NCBI GenBank assembly: GCA_015501585.1
Contig: JADNRY010000256.1
Coordinates: 24,582-88,581, forward strand
Direction: 5' to 3'
DNA: 64,000 nucleotides
Source of the DNA: Rhodocollybia butyracea
Taxonomy: Eukaryota > Basidiomycota > Agaricomycetes > Agaricales > Omphalotaceae
Shown here: positions 32,738 through 44,137 of the stretch, in pieces
Position numbering within the stretch: position 1 is the first letter of the stretch
How the letters are laid out: every line of letters begins with the position of its first letter
Position numbers and translations under genes: made by a program
The notes under the pieces: model-generated
The model's input: only the letters and a program-made list of their open reading frames with translations
Databases searched by the model: none
What the model was told of the DNA's origin: nothing

Positions 32738-35700
32738 CTTAATGCTGCTGCACAGCAATCCCCGACTACAGGACAAATGAGTCATTGTCACTTCCTTCTG
32801 TTAAGCGGTCTGAGTCAAGTAAGAATATGAATTTTGCATTACGAGCCTATGGCTCCAGGTAATGCAGAGTGGGTGAGTGAAGTACATCCATGTCAACAGG
32901 CGGCTCGGGCGCTGCGCATACTAGCTTTGGCCGGTCAAAGCATTCCAGCCTCTGCAGATTGAGGCTGTGCTTGTTCACAGCGGCACCTCCATCAATGGGT
33001 TTCGCTTTGCTCACCCAATTACAACTTGGTCAAAGGCTTCAACCAAGTTGTACCATAGCTTTGCTTTGGGAGTTGATGTTGAACTTGCAAGTGTCAACAA
33101 TCTACTGGCTATGGACCAGCCGCTTTCTTTATGTCCAGAGGCTGCCGCTGATCAGCAAAATGTATGAACGGAAAGCCACTTTCTGACACCGCACAGTGCT
33201 GGGGGCCGCTGGAACCGGCTGTATGGTGCCTTGACAGCGGCTCCAGTTCACCCACGCTTTGCTGATCTGAGGATGTAAGCCGCTCACTTTCTCAGGTCTT
33301 CCTGCAACAAAACAATAGAAATTGATTACTGATTTCATTGTTTCATTGTTCAGCACACCTGGAACTCGCTTTTAGCGCTGCCCACCTACAAGACAGTGAC
33401 ATACATTTGATTGTATCCTATAGTCCTACTGCAGCTTACTTAATACTGACCCTCAAATTTTTCATGAAAATTTTGCTTCACTAACTTCTAAGTACATAAG
33501 TAGTCTGGCCAGACCTAGCTCAAATATCCTAGGCTGCCCAACGGCTCTGGCCCTAGCTCTCACATCACTTAATAAGTGAGACAAAGTAGGAAAAAATCAA
33601 GAATTTTCAAGTTGATTTCAAGGGTAATAACACTGAACAGAGAAGAGCAAGTTGGCAACTACCACTGCTGTCTTGCCACTGACTTTAGAGCTGCTCTCAG
33701 TGAACCTGCACCAGCGTCACACTGTCACATTGCAAATCAACTCAGGTGTTGGAACAACCTGTGCTGCAGATAAAAGTAAGCCTCCAAGTATGAGAAATGA
33801 TGTTCATCCCATGTGTAGACCTACTCAGTATAATATCCCAGGAACACATAGAGTGCAACAACTTGTATATTGATAAAGACTGTACCTGTAGAACTACTCG
33901 GTATATCTAGATTGGTACAGTAGTCAGTAGGGACAAGGGATACGGCCAATGCAGTAATTGGCTTGGTTCATACTGGTATGTGAAAGGCGCTAGAAAACAA
34001 CCTAACAAATACAAGACCGCACCTAACCAGACTATCAATTTGTTTAAAGGGAGCGAGGCTGGGTTGTCAAAGATTCCCCAAAGAAAGTTAAGATATCGAT
34101 ATGTAAGATGTTACACCAGCCAGTGTAGTGAAACAACTGAACTAGCGTAGTGCGACAAGGTCTAGTAAGTTCTATGAACTGAACTAGTGTAGACTATTGT
34201 CTAAGTTGTGCGTGTATGTCCGACCGAAAACCCAAATAACCAAATAACCGTGTGTGTGTGTGTGTGTGTCCAACGATAACCAAAACCAAAACCAATACAA
34301 TGAAACTAGGACACTCCTGGGCAAACTCTGGCTCCAGCTAGTGTAACGCTGTAACGTCCCTGACCAAACTCTGGGTCAAGCTACGAAACTGTGAGTGAAC
34401 TTAATCACTAGAAACTCGTACCACAATCTTAGTGGCTCGCTAATACTAGTTAAGAGCTAGCTAAGGAACCCTCACTCTGGAGCTGAATAATTCCTTACTA
34501 GAAGCCGTCCCCTCTAAGGAAGCAACTAGATTCACGCAAAAGATCTAACTCAATCTCAAGCGGGCGCAAAAGCTGTTACAAAGCTTCTATTACACCAATC
34601 CAAACTTTATAAGATAGAATAAAATATTAACTTCGAAGAGAAAGCTAGACTCCATACACGCCCTAAACAAATGCCCAGTTACGGTGTTTGATTGACTCGG
34701 TACTTTTGAACCAGGGGGAATTAAGAGGACTAGCAGACTCTGGCAGTGAAGAGACCTTTGACTTTGTCACAACGGGTGGTTATGAGAGGTGGCAAGATAA
34801 CTTGATTTATGAGATAAATACATCACACTTATATACTGGGTCTTTACTAGTTTAATACGAAAAGAGATGAAACAGAGTCAGAGAGAAACGGAGTAAGATG
34901 GAAATTCGAGAAAGAGAGGAATTTAGCTAAGAAAGGAAACTTTAGCCCGGACATATTGTACATTTATCTAGAAAGTTGTCCCAATTTGGGTATCAAAGTA
35001 AAAGAAATTAAAATGTGTTAACATATTCTGGTCCTCGCGGAATCTCGTACCGCAAATAACTGTTCCTTCCATTGGATGTTTCATGGCTCCACACAGGTAT
35101 GTGTCCGCATGTTTATCCTCGAGGTTGTCTGGTAGGTTTGAGCAAGTCCAGCTCAATCCCTTTAAGATAATAACATTTCCCAGTGATAGTTCACTTTCTA
35201 GCTTTGAGTAGATACCAAGAACCCCAGAGATATGTGTGCTAGCACAATGCTCAGAGCTCGTGGATCATCAGAGCTATGGCTTGGCAATAGCCTATCCACC
35301 GTAAGATCATCGGGTTTATTGCAGTAGGACTTTCCTAGTCAATAGTTGGCTGATAATCAAATATCAAATTCGCCTAGCTTGATCATCTAGCAGCTGTGCC
35401 GCATCGCAACCCGACTAGTCATCGTAACATGTTAAGATCTTCCTTCCGGTCCGTAAGGCAATCATAGATCTTATCCTCCGGCGTCCATCTTTCCGCTAGC
35501 GCAGTACAAGGATTGCATTCCCCTTCTGATGCCTTTCCTGGGTAACGCCACCGCCAGTACTCATCCCACTTCGAGACATCCAAGTATGCGGATTTGTGTA
35601 TGCATTGGGGTGGGTAGAACTAGACTGACAATCTAGTGTTGATGTCTCTGGGCACCTCAAGTATCCTCGCTAGTTTAGTATCAGACTATGCTTGTGGGCG

Positions 35701-37060
35701 TATCGTCACGACTAACTGAGTATTATCGCTGAGATACTAAGTGTTAGCTACAGTTATCACGTTCGGGCTCCGTATAACCCTCTTATTGTATGTGTAGCAC
35801 ATATACATTGTCAATATATATGGCTACAAGCCTAAGCGCAAAATCTGCGTATTAACGGATACAATGGTTTCTTTTGCTTTTTCGTCTATTTCCATTCTTT
35901 ATTTCCTGCCCTCTCTTTCCCTCCTTTCTTCTCTACTCTCTCCTTCTTGATCTTCACTCATTTCATGAAGCCCTTTAGGAGCGCCACGTCCTGGCACTTC
36001 ACAGGCATCAGAAAGATACCCGGAGAACAAAGGGGACAATGGTGGTCTGGAGAATTGCATAGTCAATAATCCCTAGATAAAATCTAAAACCAGCCAGTCG
36101 CAAGGTCTAGTATTTGGTCCCGATGATGTACTGCACTGACCGACAAGTCGCTAGAACCAAATATCAATCAACAAAAAAAATCCGGGTTGAATATAAATAA
36201 GTAATGGGCATGTCATGTGAACAAATACCTGAAAAAACCGACTTGAACCAACCGCCAGATCCGGAAACGCCCTAACCACACTAACATCTCCTCTCACAGT
36301 GAGATAATTCCAGACAAACGGCACACTTGCCAAAGCCATGACACAACTGGATATAGTAGGTAAAGTAAAAAGAATAAATATGCACCCAGGAACACGTCGA
36401 GTGCAACAACCGGGGTGCTTCTTCGTAACAAGTTAAATATGCAAGCTCGGATGAGAGATAAGATGTGAAAATAATGGACCAAAGAAGATCGAGGAATAAA
36501 ACAAACAATGGGATCAAGCATTACCCGCATACATGATACTTATCCCAAAGTCAAACACGGTGGCGGGACTTCTATTATCCAAGCCGAACTGGTTACTGTA
36601 TGGCTCCCCAACACCATGGAGGGTAAGTGAGGACTCAGGAGGTGTTTTCACCAGTGAATGCAATCTCAGTCAGGCATAGCTCATGCTATGCCAGCCTGAT
36701 TGGGTATAATAATGGAGTCTACAACTCTACTCTGTGGAAGGTGCACCACAATATTCTTGAGGTGATCAAAGGCCTTGGAATAGTTGAACCATCATTTGAA
36801 GAATCAAAAAGCATATCTTCACCATGATTATTGTTTGCTATTGTCTCAAAAGAAGTCCCAGCGGAGGGCAAGGGTCCTCAAGTGCTGCAAAATCCAAAGC
36901 GCATGCGCCGCTCAGGGCGGGCCTTATGGTCATGAACACCACAGGCACGGCAGTTGGTGCTATAGGATTCAATAGGAGCCAATGACCATATCAAATAGGG
37001 ATCACAAGATTAGCCGGCATGTCGGTTCAACATCAGGTGGGAAAGAAATACCCGATCTGG
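32738..37060. other. Gene-poor insertion inside the third module copy
   Basis: Homology to the flank of the second module copy (19,440-19,700) stops after CAAGTACTAGATCC at about 32,737 and resumes near 37,070-37,140 (CTCTCTGGACTCG). About 4.3 kb therefore appears inserted between the PP2C and membrane-gene copies. It is AT-rich and has no convincing gene. Contents include a 10-bp inverted repeat ACAACTTGGT/ACCAAGTTGT (33,021-33,051), a GT microsatellite at 34,250-34,269, and a minus-strand exon-like set at 36,617-36,190. That set reads GEPYSNQFGLDNRSPATVFD, then hydrophobic residues, then ALASVPFVWNYLTV. It may be a decayed membrane-protein gene. No clear target duplication or LTR pair was found. 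Confidence 0.5.
34250..34269. repeat. GT microsatellite
   Basis: Ten uninterrupted GT units, preceded by imperfect CAAATAACC repeats and followed by AACCAAAACC repeats. Confidence 0.9.
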
Positions 37061-37636
37061 CGGTTTTGGAAGAATCCAACACTCATTTGACACCTACAAG
37101 ACCCTCCCTTCCCTTCGGTCAGAGTCGGGGATCCCGTATGCTCTCTGGACTCGTACTTTGTAAGCGGTGAAAATGGAATTGTCATTTCGCAAACACAATC
37201 TTTCTACTCATTATTGCGTTGCAGCTTTCATGAATTTCGACCTCAAGGGCCAATACCGTTTAGATCGATGCGTGGATCGATAGAGGTTACTATTTTTTCT
37301 GTCATTCCAAATTACATTGACGTTTTCCGGCCTTGCAGCGATCAAGAAATTGGTGCAGTTGTTTTGAGTTCCATTTTGGCACATACTGTCAGTATAAAAC
37401 TCACATTTGGTAACGTATTGACGGGACCAAGGACGGGACATCCCAATTGATCGTACTCCTCGTTGTAGGTTTGCGTAGACATCAAGTATCCTTCCTCTCT
37501 TCCTCTCAATTCCTCCTTCGCTGAGACTCGACTGTACCACGTCAAATCTGTCTTTTTAATTCCTTTTTTATTCGGTGAATCATGCGCTCAAAACACAAAT
37601 GTGCATAAAACAACTTCCACAGACCAAAACCCATAG

Positions 37637-38713
37637 CTAGTATGACTCGTAGTCAGGTGGAAGGTCGCTCACCACCTCTATCCTTCTTACTCTCTCTATC
37701 AATTCAGAGATCTGTTGGCGCAGAGACGCTTCCTCTTCCTCCTCAACGCCAACTTGGTTCAGTGCATCCTCGATGACACGGAGCTACGCTTGTGCACTCA
37801 ACCGAGTATGTCCTTGTTCCCTCATCTCAGACTGTTTAGATCTGGAGGCTAAGTACCAAGTACCATGTCAGAGGAAATGTTTCCGTGTTATATAGAGCTT
37901 CAAACTCAGTGCTCACCTTGTATTGACTGCGATAGATTCCCGATTATATGCGGTGGACTTGCAGTATGGGAGGGATAACTTGAAGAGCCACTGGAATCAC
38001 GAGAAATTAGGTTTGTCGAGCTATATCACTATACCCAGTGAGCTTACAAAGTGTATACAGCTTCTCGTGAACTCTTCATTTGACGCAATCTTCTTCTGTG
38101 TCGCCTGTGAACTAACCAACATACAAGGAGGATCAAAAAAAGGCCCCCGACTCCGCCACCTATTGCTTTTGCGAGCTCCTGGGACTGTTTGGAGACAACT
38201 GGGGGAGTGGATGAGGAAGTAGTCTGGATAGCGGACGGGGAAGTAGTCTGGAGAGCGGACGGGGAAGTAGTCTGGAGAGCGGGCGGGGCAGTAGTCTGAG
38301 GAACGGACGGTGGCGTAGTCTGTAGGTTCAGTGTCACGGTAGTCTGTGGGGATGGAGGTGTCAAGGTAGTCTGTGGGGATGGAGGTGTCACGGTAGTCTG
38401 TGGGGATGGAGGTGTAGTTTGGGAAGTATGTGGGGCCGGATCGAAACCGGCAACTGTTGCGGGGACTTGTGTGGCTTTATCCGTATTTGGTTCTAGAGGT
38501 GTATTGATACTGGCACCCGTTGCAGGGACTTGTGTGGCTTTATCCGTATTTGGTTCTACAAATGTATTTGTTTCTACAATTGTGACATCGGGTCGACAAT
38601 ACACATAGTCTTAGAACGGAAGTCAACCTTTTGAGTCTTTACTTCATTGATGCCTCGAGCTTACCAATGAACGTGACTGCTATCAGTCCCAGCCCAAAAA
38701 GAAAGTGAGCCAT
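37637..38713 (-). pseudogene. Mucin-like PPxY membrane protein, third copy, premature TAG
   Basis: The exons 38713-38665, 38609-38048, 37990-37917 and 37848 onward join in frame, as in the intact copy at 3,967. The signal peptide MAHFLFGLGLIAVTFI, a duplicated PNTDKATQVPAT segment, a PQTT-rich mucin block, the membrane segment GLFLILLVCWLV and the basic stop-transfer block are all intact. In the tail coiled coil, the codon that is GAG in the intact copy is TAG (37,786-37,784). The coiled coil and the PPDY motif (LPPDYESY, about 37,650) would therefore be lost. A further deletion removes about five residues in the tail. A membrane protein lacking its signalling tail could still be made, so it may act as a truncated variant rather than a dead gene. 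Confidence 0.78.
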
Positions 38714-39089
38714 GCGTCTGTGAAACAAAGGGGATAATCTGACAAAGATAAAGTGTTTTTTTTGCATCGTAGAGTCCTCGAAGCGACTACTTGTTATACT
38801 GCAGCTCAAGGTGCAGCCCCAATGTTTCACTGATCGACAATCATATACTTTTGTTGCTTTTGATATACCTTGGAGATATTTTTGAACCCGTGGCACAGCC
38901 CTGTTCTTAGTTGAACTGCCATAGATGATAGCACTGTACACCCGTTCGTGATGTATAATCAAAGAGAACAAAAGTCTTTGGATCAGAAGTTATGCTATCT
39001 CACCCAAGAGCTCGCCAATAGACATAAACATCGCTATTAGTCAACCCCAACCCCAACAGGTAAGTTAGAAAAACTCCGAGTGATTTACT

Positions 39090-39350
39090 GGTGATTTATG
39101 ATTGAGGTGAAGAGAGTGGCGATACTTCTGTTTAGATCTCTGGATTTAGATGACCGTAGATGGTTACAACTTCCACCAGTGCTACACCAGTGGCTTTGCC
39201 ACTGGAAAGCGGAGCAGCCCATCCAGGAGGTGATGCTGGAGCGAGTGTCGAAGCCCAAAGAAATGGTTTCCAGAGACCTTACAAGAGATTTCTGCCCGAG
39301 TTGTCAGGAATTCAGCTCACAAGGATTAAAGCAGTTCGCTTCAAGTCGCG
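39090..39350 (+). repeat. Dispersed remnant, copy 3a
   Basis: This matches 21,680-21,960 (GAAGAGAGTGGCGAT, CCTTACAAGAGATTT). It is cut short and joined directly to a PP2C 3' fragment. Confidence 0.45.
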
Positions 39351-39690
39351 AGAATAGTACACCTCGAGGCTCGGTAGAAGCTCGCAGCCCGAGCGTTAAT
39401 TAGGCCATTACCGTTGGAAATCAGCGTATCTTATCTATTTATAACACTGTATAACACTGTATAACACTCTATATCTCTCTCGTATATCATGCAGATATCA
39501 TGCAGATTTGCTTGTATAATAAATAATTACTCAAACTCTCGGACTCTCTCAAACTCTCTCGGACTCTCTCGATCTAAAATTCTCCTAAAAAAACTCCTTA
39601 ACAGCGGATCGCAATATCATCCCTACAAAAAAATAATCAGCTCCCAACCATTCACAAAACGCGAATACGCGAGAAAAATGAAGCCCGACT
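39330..39690 (-). pseudogene. PP2C 3' end fragment
   Basis: The segment runs from the AGTACACCTCGAG downstream repeat through the CAGCGTATC and TCTATATCTCTCTCGTATAT blocks into the last-exon region (GATCGCAATATCATCCCTAC, about 39,610). All of these are shared with 40,240-40,500 downstream of the intact PP2C. It ends where another copy of the dispersed remnant begins (39,690). It is a partial tandem duplication of the gene's 3' end. Confidence 0.65.
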
Positions 39691-40145
39691 GAGGATGGTT
39701 CCCAGAGACCTTACAAGAGATTTTTCAGGCATTCTGTTCGCTAGGATTAAAGCAGCCTTGTCCTCGGGTTGACGCTGAAACTCAAGAAACCTTGTTCCCT
39801 TCCAAGCTCTTCCAAGTATATCATGTGCTACTATTCCTCGATTCGCACAGTTCTGCATGCCCATCTTGGCCAAAGTATTTGATTCTTGCGCCTTGTATCT
39901 ATCGGTAAGTACGCCGATTGAGCAGGGGTTTCGGAGCTGATGCCTATTTCTGAAGGTTTGAATAATACCAGCACTGCGATCTCATCATGGGAAACGGATA
40001 AAGTCTTCACGGTGGACAAAGCCGTCGAGAGTTGTCGAGAGCGAGCTATTTGATAATTCCTAATCTTGACCCAACTACAGAGATTCCACAGAGATTCCAC
40101 AGAGATTCCGAAGGTTTAGCATGGAGGTTTGGCATGGAGGTTTAG
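39690..40145 (+). repeat. Dispersed remnant, copy 3b
   Basis: GATGGTTCCCAGAGACCTTA through ACCAGCACTGCGATCTCA and GGTGGACAAAGCCGTCGAGA matches 21,890-22,330. GAGATTCCACA is tandemly repeated near 40,080-40,105. It is a second copy directly following the PP2C 3' fragment. Confidence 0.5.
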
Positions 40146-40404
40146 GCATGGATTGAAGATCGGTACTAATGAAGATCGATACGATACTCGCTGCAGGAAC
40201 GATGAGCATGAGCTCTAGTCAGTAAAAACCCTTCACGATGGTACTACTAGTAGGTAGTACACCTCGAGCGTTGATTAGGCATCTTACCATTGGAAATCAG
40301 CGTATCCTATCTATATATAACACTCTATATCTCTCTCGTATATCCCATATATCCCCGTGCAGATTCAGCGTATTATGATAAATAATTACTCGAACTCTTC
40401 GACT

Positions 40405-42435
40405 CTAGAAACCCAAAAAATCCCTTAAAAAAAATGCAACAGCGATCGCGATATCATCCCTACAACCAAAAAAAAACAAGGTTAATCAGCAACCATTCAC
40501 GCAATCACAACAAAAAAGCGAATGGATAAAACGCCCGGAACTCACCTATACCTCCTCGCCCTCGGCGGCACCAGGCTAATCAGCGCCTCCGTCAAATCCT
40601 TATCCGCTCCTCCAAGGGCATTCCTAGCCAAATGCGCCGCGGCGCTGAAATCCTTGGGGGTGAGCACGAACTGCTTGGGGGTGTGCCACCAGGGGTACAT
40701 GGGGGTGGTGTCGTCTGTGCCGTTGTTTTGGAGTTTTTTGGAGAGGGGGAGTTGGGAACGGGAGTAGGTTTTGGGTTCTTCTTGGTGGTGGTGGGATTGG
40801 TGAGAGGAGGAGGTGGTGTCTTTGGTGTCTTTGGGGATGATGGTGGTGGCGGTTAAGGTGGTTTGAGAATCGGACTGAGATTCGGATTGAGACGGAGATT
40901 GAGATTGAGATTGAGGAGACTGAGACGCAGAAGGATAGGGACTAACGGGACTAGGACTAAGGACACCGATGGGCCTAAGGCCACCGGGGGGAAAGTCGCG
41001 CATGGGTGTGTTAGTATACACCGCGGACGCGTTTGTCTGAAGCCAGAGCCCGACGAGACCGACTGCCTCGTCGCTGGTGAGACAGTCCCAGAGGCCGTCG
41101 GAGGCCATGATGAGGAAGTCGCCTTTGCGGATGCGGGTGGTGGTTATCTCGGGTTCCGCTATGAGGTATACGAGTTAGTTATGAGTTAGTTATGAGTTAT
41201 CGACTGAAAAGACTGAAACGACTGAAAAAAAGAAAAGAAAAGACACACACCAGTAAGATACGGCGGCGTCTTCATATTCTCCCTCACCCTATCGCCCAAA
41301 TACCGTTCATGCAGCTCCCTCTGCACATCCACGCTCCACTTGTACGCCGCGTCCCCAAACGCACGCGCCATCCCCCACCCCATCACGCGGCCCTTCTCCA
41401 CGACCCTCTCCCCCGGATGCTCCCTCTCCAACCTCTCCACCTCCTTGGGGTTGTACCCATTTTGGTCCGCGGACAGCACGTGGACCTGATACGTATAGCC
41501 ATTACTACCATAGTTGTTGCTGTTGTTGGAGTCCTTGGGGTCAGAACGCACTTTGCGGCCCAGGACGGCACGGGAGTCGCCGGTGAGCGCGACGCGGAGA
41601 AGCTTGGTGTCGGATTCGTAGATGGAGAGGAGCGCACAGGAGCCGGTGTGTGCGTACCGCAACGAGCGGACGGCGTTTGTTTTGGAATTGGAAGGGGAGG
41701 AGAGGACGTCGGAGACGTCGATCATGGCGTCGTCGATGTCTTTGAATGCCTGTTTGATGGTGTCGTTCACGAAGGTCTGGTCCGGGATCGGCGCTGAAGG
41801 CGAGGAAGAACTTGCAGCGGGAGTATGGGCATCATCGTGGTCGAAGAATCCGGTGGGTTCGTATTGCTGGGGAAGCTGGGAGAGGGCGTAGGCGACGTAT
41901 TCGACGAGGTGGTCGCAGAGGAAGTCGCTCATGGCGGGCCCGTTGTGGCCGTCGAGCAGCGCGATGTACGACCGGCGGTCATCTTCGTGGTCGGGATTAT
42001 CCGGGAAATACACCGTGATGGAGTCTTCAGATGGCATGTTCCTATAAGTAAAATCTGATAAGAAAGAATTGCACCATAAGAGATACAGAGAACGTACGCA
42101 GGCACAATAAGCGCATCGCATCTTACAATCCCAGATTTTTTATTCGGAAACCAAGTAGGCCCAGACGCAAAAGTTGTATCCGCAGACTGATATTCCTCCT
42201 CCTCCCATCTCGGCCTCTTAAACTGCTCTATCAACCCGTTTTTTCGTGATTTTGTGTCCCTCGCAGTAAACTCGTCGTCGTCCAATCCAGAGTCGCAGCG
42301 AATAGTGTTGTTCCTTCCAGCCACGGCGAAGCTTGTCACGCATATCAACGTCGTGGAAACGCCTACTGTCACGGCTGTTCTGACCGTTTTGCGCGTACGG
42401 CTGGGGTGGATGTGACGCAGGACATGGCGGAACAT
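40405..42435 (-). CDS. Mitochondrial PP2C-type protein phosphatase (Ptc5/PDP-like)
   Basis: The four exons 42435-42098, 42041-41251, 41158-40546 and 40459-40405 join in frame to 598 aa. The ATG at 42,435 opens an Arg-rich, acid-free presequence followed by a hydrophobic stretch, as expected for import into mitochondria. The Mn/Mg-dependent PP2C motifs are complete: ALLDGHNG (about 140-147), GDSRAV (267-272), MARAFGD (337-343), MASDGLWD (about 394-401) and the C-terminal RDDIAIAV. The combination with DQNGYNPKEVERL and RYLGDRVRENMKTPPYLT matches the fungal Ptc5/pyruvate dehydrogenase phosphatase group, which dephosphorylates the E1 subunit. A Ser/Gln-rich insertion (about residues 440-500) is unusual. 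It is the only intact member of a family with at least six fragments in this window. Confidence 0.92.
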
Positions 42436-42452
42436 TACCAAACGGAAAATGT

Positions 42453-42490
42453 TATATAGCCGCCCGGGGCGCTAGTGGCCCGGTTTATCC
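42453..42490 (-). promoter_or_regulatory. Conserved PP2C core promoter block
   Basis: TATATAGCCGCCCGG, then CTAGTGGCCCGGTTTATCCG, lies about 20-55 bp upstream of the intact PP2C start. It is shared with two decayed copies. The TATA-like end is nearest the gene. Confidence 0.5.
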
Positions 42491-42499
42491 GCGCACGGC

Positions 42500-44137
42500 G
42501 TTTACACATCTCGAAATTGTATTGTATTGCCGCTGCGTGAGGAAAGAAACAGCTCTTTTGCCCTTCTATAGCTAAGCTTGTAATCGTGTTTATTTAATCT
42601 AATCGGACCGAAACTTAACTACACCTCTCGCGATGCCTTGGCAAACGACTATAGGACCATAATAGGATTCCACGCAAACGGAAAAACCAACGGCTGGTTT
42701 ATATAAAAGCCTTCGCGTCGAGTAACAAGTCCAACGGACTTGTATGTTTGATTAGAACCGTATCAAGGCTCAAGGCTTCTCAAAGGTCTATCAGATTCAA
42801 AGTTTTCCATCTGAGCTGGACGTGAACGAAACAGCCCTTCGTAACCTTCGTTAGATACTTGAACACGAAGGAGCGGAACTCTCTCCTCCTCTCGGAGCTC
42901 TTCCCAGTGTCGACTGTAATCAACTGTGCTAAGCTCCTCGGGTTTTACCTCTATTGCTGCTGCATTCGCTGCTCTTCTTTCACTTCTTCTTCGACTTCTT
43001 TCTTTCACTTCTTGCTGCCCCCCAGCTGCCTTCTTGAATCTTGCTGCCTTCTTCCCTGTCCATCCAAAATCATACCAAGAGCGAAGATAACAACGTATCC
43101 TTATTAATTGCTAATGGCCTTGTTCTGCTTCAGTAAGCAATCAGTGAGTATTTTACACTTTTTGTTACACTTTTTTAACACTTTTTTTTAACACTTTTTC
43201 TTTTCAACTTTCAAGAGCCCCCGCTTACGGCTATCCAGTTCCTTACGCCTACTGTATCCAGTTCCAAAAGCTTTGATTCATAATTGTGCTACCCCCATTT
43301 TGGGCTGATGGAGTCGCAAGTTGTTGAAGAGAACATTGAAGAGAACGTTGGAGAGAACGAGAGGTTGTGTTTCTATTGGCTTCTATTGGCGCGGAAGTTG
43401 CTCTTTTGGTCTGCCTTTATGGGTTACACTATCGCGCTAAAGCTGTAGGCCCATATACTGGATATACTGATACATAAAGAGGGTTTCATAACTTTATTTA
43501 TGGGCTACATATGCCAACACGTACTAACTGCCCTAGCAGCCCTACCGATAGCGCGGTGTATTCCTTGGTATTTTTGTGGTAATTTCTTTTTGGTTATCTA
43601 TCATGCTCTATCATTGTTCTATCATCCGCCGGGTGGGAGCATTATTTTCGGTTGGGATTGCTACATTGCTATAACACAACTCATTTCATTTCTTCTCATG
43701 AAGTTTGTTTGGTGGATCTCATTGGAACGACTGAATCGACTGAATCAATTGAAACGCAGAACTTGAAGAGTACTTAACGTCACGGTGGCGCCAGGTTTAT
43801 TTATCGAGACAGTACTCAGCCCAAGTGCAACCGTGCTGGCCGTCAGAGATAAACCAAAGATAAAATTTTTGAGGAATTTGAGATAATTTAGATACTATTC
43901 AGGAATATTTGAGCTGTACGAACTATCTCCGTTATCCATTTATTTGTGACATTTCAACTAATACATTGAATGTTATTCAAGGACCAATTTTCTGAAGTTG
44001 GGGCAAAAAATAATAATGTGTGAAAAGGTACAGGTTATTTGGTAGCTGATGGGAGTGAACTGAGGGTTTTACAAAGTTAAAGCTAGTATATGCCATTGAT
44101 AACTGCAATCAGGGCATTGTGAAACTCTGCTTGGGAT
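42500..44137. other. Intergenic with one possible small exon
   Basis: A minus-strand frame at 43,008-42,763 encodes 81 residues, Arg/Glu-rich, with KPEELSTVDYSRHWEELREE. It may be an exon, but neither a start nor partners were seen. Purine-rich imperfect repeats occur at 42,960-43,060 and T-rich repeats (ACACTTTTT units) at 43,150-43,205. Around 44,000-44,130 is the 3' flank of the ankyrin gene. Nothing else was recognised. Confidence 0.35.

Noticed and set aside
32890..33360. Inverted-repeat element around the CGGCTC/GAGCCGC words
   Set aside because: The supposed ends match only in short scattered words. Only the 10-bp hairpin at 33,021-33,051 is solid.
34100..36180. A solo LTR or LTR element in the gene-poor insert
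   Set aside because: No paired terminal direct repeats, primer-binding site or reverse-transcriptase frame could be found.
41192..41797. 201-aa + strand open frame over the intact PP2C
   Set aside because: It is antisense to PP2C exon 2. The PP2C reading has all catalytic motifs and consistent introns.
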